7,698 nt of DNA from Actinomycetota bacterium (GTDB taxonomy: Bacteria > Actinomycetota > Acidimicrobiia > Acidimicrobiales > AC-14): contig JAIVIH010000033.1 of assembly GCA_020200615.1 (NCBI GenBank), positions 1 to 7,698 of the forward strand, written 5' to 3'. This document shows positions 6,233-7,698 of this stretch, one piece after another; within the stretch, counting starts at the first letter, position 1; each line of letters opens with the position of its first letter. A program made the position numbers and the translations under genes. The notes below the pieces were generated by a model. That model had not been told where the DNA came from. It ran no database searches and was given only the letters and a program-made list of their open reading frames with translations.

Positions 6233-6382
6233 ACGAGCCCCGAATCATGGAGAGCGCGGGCCTGCACGATGGCCAATCGGGTACTCACGCGAGAGGAGTG
6301 GGCGCAGTTCGTCGGCGAAGAGAAGCCCTACCGGCCTGCGTGCGCACCGGCGAAAGCCGTTGACACAACTGCGTCTGGGTGA
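5648..6382 (+). CDS. WD40-repeat C-terminal part of the split TIR-STAND gene
   Basis: Read from ATG 5648, this frame gives 244 residues: the remainder of a WD40 unit (1-27), then units at about 39-69, 81-111, 122-152 and 165-195. A tail at 196-244 contains A-C-x-x-A-N-R-x-L-T-R-E-E-W at 205-218 and a Pro-Tyr-Arg-Pro-Ala-Cys end. That tail is the usual C-terminus of actinobacterial STAND-WD40 proteins, so 6382 is the original end of the large gene. The ATG overlaps the upstream TGA as ATGA, a layout that allows translational coupling. There is no spaced Shine-Dalgarno (only AAGG very close to the ATG). With 5 repeats and no effector it cannot act alone as a receptor. It could complement the first chain, or be the dead 3' end of a frameshifted gene. 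The frame is open upstream to 5486, but that portion is a shadow of the first gene. Restoring the frame would give a protein of roughly 1,280-1,290 residues. Confidence 0.7.
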   Translation: MITSVAFSPDGETLASGDAEGTLRLWDVGGGRPRAELRGHTQAVTSVAFSPDGKTLASAGDDAAVTLWSVENRRQVAVLRGHRAEVKGVAFSPDGKTLVSGSFDQTIVLWDVRARRERKTLHATNLVRSVTFHPQGRILATGGVDGSLTLWDAERGSRIGRPFPAHQATVTGVTFTRSGSLLASASGDTTVGIWDTSPESWRARACTMANRVLTREEWAQFVGEEKPYRPACAPAKAVDTTASG

Positions 6383-6384
6383 GA

Positions 6385-6432
6385 GCTCGGCCGAGCAATT
6401 TTCGAGGAGATTCTGCCGTTCGGGAAATTCTC
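6385..6432 (+). terminator. Palindrome and weak hairpin after the STAND-WD40 gene
   Basis: Three bases after the stop codon is a perfect 12-base palindrome, GCTCGGCCGAGC (6385-6396), followed by AATTTT. As a hairpin its stem would be only four pairs around GGCC. A second, bulged hairpin can be drawn from GAGA (6407-6410) to TCTC (6429-6432) through TTC/GAA and CCG/CGG. Either could end transcription of the large gene; the palindrome could equally be a dimeric protein site. Neither is strong. Confidence 0.35.
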
Positions 6433-6486
6433 GGAACTCGGAGCGAGTTGATCTGTAGGGTTCATTCAGAAGCGAAGCCGGGAAGT

Positions 6487-6491
6487 GGAGG
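6487..6491 (+). promoter_or_regulatory. Ribosome binding site fixing the lipoprotein start
   Basis: GGAGG lies five bases before ATG 6497. The in-frame GTG at 6485 overlaps this site and would add four residues before the basic n-region of the signal peptide, so ATG 6497 is preferred. Confidence 0.7.
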
Positions 6492-6496
6492 TCCCA

Positions 6497-7204
6497 ATGC
6501 GGCGGGGCTCTTTGCGACTGCTGATCATCTCGTTGGTCTTGATCCTGCTTGCCGTCGGGTGCGGCGGAGACGGCGACGACGCCGTCGTCGGTGCCGGAGG
6601 GCGGAGCCAAGCAGGCGATCAAGAGGGCTCTCCGACCGCCCCCGACGCCGGTGGCTCACGGCCCTCGGACTCCGGTCGGGATGGCGCGTCGGGTGGGGAT
6701 GGGCCCTCCCCGAGCCAGAGCGGTCAGGCCGGCCAAGGTGGCGGTCGCTCGGGCGGGGTACCACCAACGACGAGGCCCCAGGCCGGAGGCGGTTCAGCCA
6801 ACGGGGCTTCGGGGCCCGGCCCGGTGGCGACGACGTCACCCACCATCGGGCCTCCGGATCAGCCCCAGGAGACAGGGGTGGAACTCATCCTCGGGACTCC
6901 GCCCGTGGCCGTGGTGCGGGCGGACAAGGTCGACGAGTGCACTGGTCGGGCGAGTGTCACCGTGCGGGCCAATGAACCGGTAAACGTGTTCTTCCGGTGG
7001 TATTTCCACCCCAAGCAGGACCCGTCTCGCAAGCGACTGGTCAAGACGAACGTCCACGGCGTCGAGCCGAGCGGGACCGGGCGTAACGTCGTCGACGCTT
7101 TCACCTTCGCGCCGAGCGGCGATGACCTCCTCGTCGAGTTCTCCACGTCGTCCAGGCCCACCAAGGGGGACCTCACGGGGACTTCGGGCGCGGCGTGCGG
7201 CTAA
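6497..7204 (+). CDS. Putative lipoprotein with Gly/Ser/Pro-rich linker and unknown C-terminal domain
   Basis: A 235-residue exported protein. Residues 1-7 hold the basic n-region (M-R-R-G-S-L-R), 8-20 are a hydrophobic core, and L-A-V-G-C places the lipidated cysteine at Cys22. Residues 23-126 are low complexity, rich in Gly, Ser, Pro, Asp and Gln, as in linkers that cross or reach from the cell envelope. Residues 127-235 look folded, with alternating hydrophobic strands: V-E-L-I-L, V-A-V-V-R, A-S-V-T-V-R, V-N-V-F-F-R-W-Y-F and L-L-V-E-F-S. This suggests an Ig-like or other beta-sandwich domain. Cys148 and Cys234 bracket that domain and could form a disulfide. I do not recognise the family. 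The gene is 114 bases after the WD40 gene and 40 bases before the kinase gene on the same strand, and no functional link is evident. A TAGGGT hexamer at 6456-6461 could be a -10 box, but no matching -35 is clear. Confidence 0.85.
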   Translation: MRRGSLRLLIISLVLILLAVGCGGDGDDAVVGAGGRSQAGDQEGSPTAPDAGGSRPSDSGRDGASGGDGPSPSQSGQAGQGGGRSGGVPPTTRPQAGGGSANGASGPGPVATTSPTIGPPDQPQETGVELILGTPPVAVVRADKVDECTGRASVTVRANEPVNVFFRWYFHPKQDPSRKRLVKTNVHGVEPSGTGRNVVDAFTFAPSGDDLLVEFSTSSRPTKGDLTGTSGAACG

Positions 7205-7244
7205 ACCAGGTACGTGGCAAGGGGAATGGGCGATCCATACTGAG

Positions 7245-7698
7245 TTGACCGGCAACTCGTCACCGACTGCGCCTTTGCTCCTCGGCATCGACGTCGGCAC
7301 GTCGCGCACCAAGGCAGTCTTGGTCGACGAGCAGGGCCGGGAGGTGGCCTGGGCCGCGATCGCCACCCCGTTCGCCAGCCGGGACGGACGGGTCGAGATG
7401 GAGGTAGACGCCCTCTGTGGCCGCCTGCGCGATGTGCTCGTCGACCTGGGCGACGAGCGTGGACGGGTCGTCGCCGTAGGGCTCGCAGGCATGGCCGAGA
7501 GCGGTGCCCCGCTCGACAGTGGAGGGAAGGCCCTAGCACCGGTCATCGCCTGGCACGACGACCGTGGTGACGAGGTGGTGTCTCGGCTCGAGCGTCATTT
7601 CGGGACCGACCTGGAGCTGCGTATCGGCCAGCGGGTCCGCACGGTCCTCACCGTCGCCAAGCTGGGATGGCTGATCGAGCACGGCGTGACTGCGACGG
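7245..7698 (+). CDS. FGGY-family carbohydrate kinase, 5' part only
   Basis: The frame runs off the window after 151 codons, about 30% of the usual 480-520 residues. FGGY kinases phosphorylate sugars or polyols (xylulose, gluconate, glycerol, rhamnulose) with ATP in the cytosol. Visible marks are the N-terminal phosphate-binding strand L-L-G-I-D-V-G-T-S-R-T-K at 12-23, V-A-V-G-L-A-G-M-A-E-S at 77-86, and I-A-W-H-D-D-R at 101-107, the W-x-D-x-R substrate-site motif. The substrate cannot be assigned: the catalytic aspartate region and C-terminal ATPase half lie beyond the edge. TTG 7245 is chosen as start because no ATG or GTG lies in frame between the upstream stop and the P-loop. Its Shine-Dalgarno is poor (GAG just before the codon), so the start is less certain than the gene. 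It follows the lipoprotein gene by 40 bases and may be cotranscribed. Confidence 0.88.
   Translation, partial: MTGNSSPTAPLLLGIDVGTSRTKAVLVDEQGREVAWAAIATPFASRDGRVEMEVDALCGRLRDVLVDLGDERGRVVAVGLAGMAESGAPLDSGGKALAPVIAWHDDRGDEVVSRLERHFGTDLELRIGQRVRTVLTVAKLGWLIEHGVTAT

Overview
The window is high-GC DNA with a strong bias to G or C at third codon positions, and GTG and TTG starts are used beside ATG. It encodes a mycothiol-type DinB/maleylpyruvate-isomerase-like metal-binding protein, an actinobacterial-style alanine-rich conserved hypothetical protein and an nSTAND1-WD40 receptor-like protein. Together these point to an Actinomycetota chromosome, possibly a poorly characterised soil or aquatic lineage. 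No rRNA, tRNA, transposase, integrase or CRISPR array was seen.

Left part (1-2334): short unrelated genes in mixed orientation. A coiled-coil hypothetical gene (92-955, +) converges on a small two-helix membrane protein gene (983-1258, -). That gene diverges from a TIGR03086/maleylpyruvate-isomerase-like gene (1421-2020, +), which in turn converges on a 78-residue hypothetical gene (2041-2277, -).

Centre (2335-6382): this is the notable part. A good Shine-Dalgarno and start codon open a dihydrofolate reductase/RibD C-terminal-type gene that keeps only about 40 codons (2335-2454). Some 86 bases later begins a large gene for a multidomain protein with, in order, a TIR domain with its putative catalytic glutamate, an nSTAND1 P-loop NTPase, one transmembrane helix and a long WD40 array. 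This architecture matches prokaryotic TIR/STAND conflict (antiphage or abortive-infection type) proteins: WD40 sensor, STAND switch, TIR NADase effector. The frame stops after the eighth WD40 repeat (5651). The array continues without loss of similarity in the -1 frame (5648-6382), for five more repeats and the family-typical C-terminal tail. The two frames overlap as ATGA. About 19 bases of the expected inter-blade linker (its Gly-His part) are missing, next to an imperfect hairpin. The gene is therefore a recent frameshift mutant, an assembly error in a repeat array, or a naturally two-chain receptor made by coupled translation.

Right part (6383-7698): a 114-base spacer with a 12-base perfect palindrome and a weak hairpin, then a lipoprotein gene (6497-7204, +) with a Gly/Ser/Pro linker and an unrecognised C-terminal domain. 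Last is the 5' part of an FGGY-family carbohydrate kinase gene (7245 to the window edge, +). These two look like ordinary chromosomal genes with no visible link to the TIR-STAND gene.
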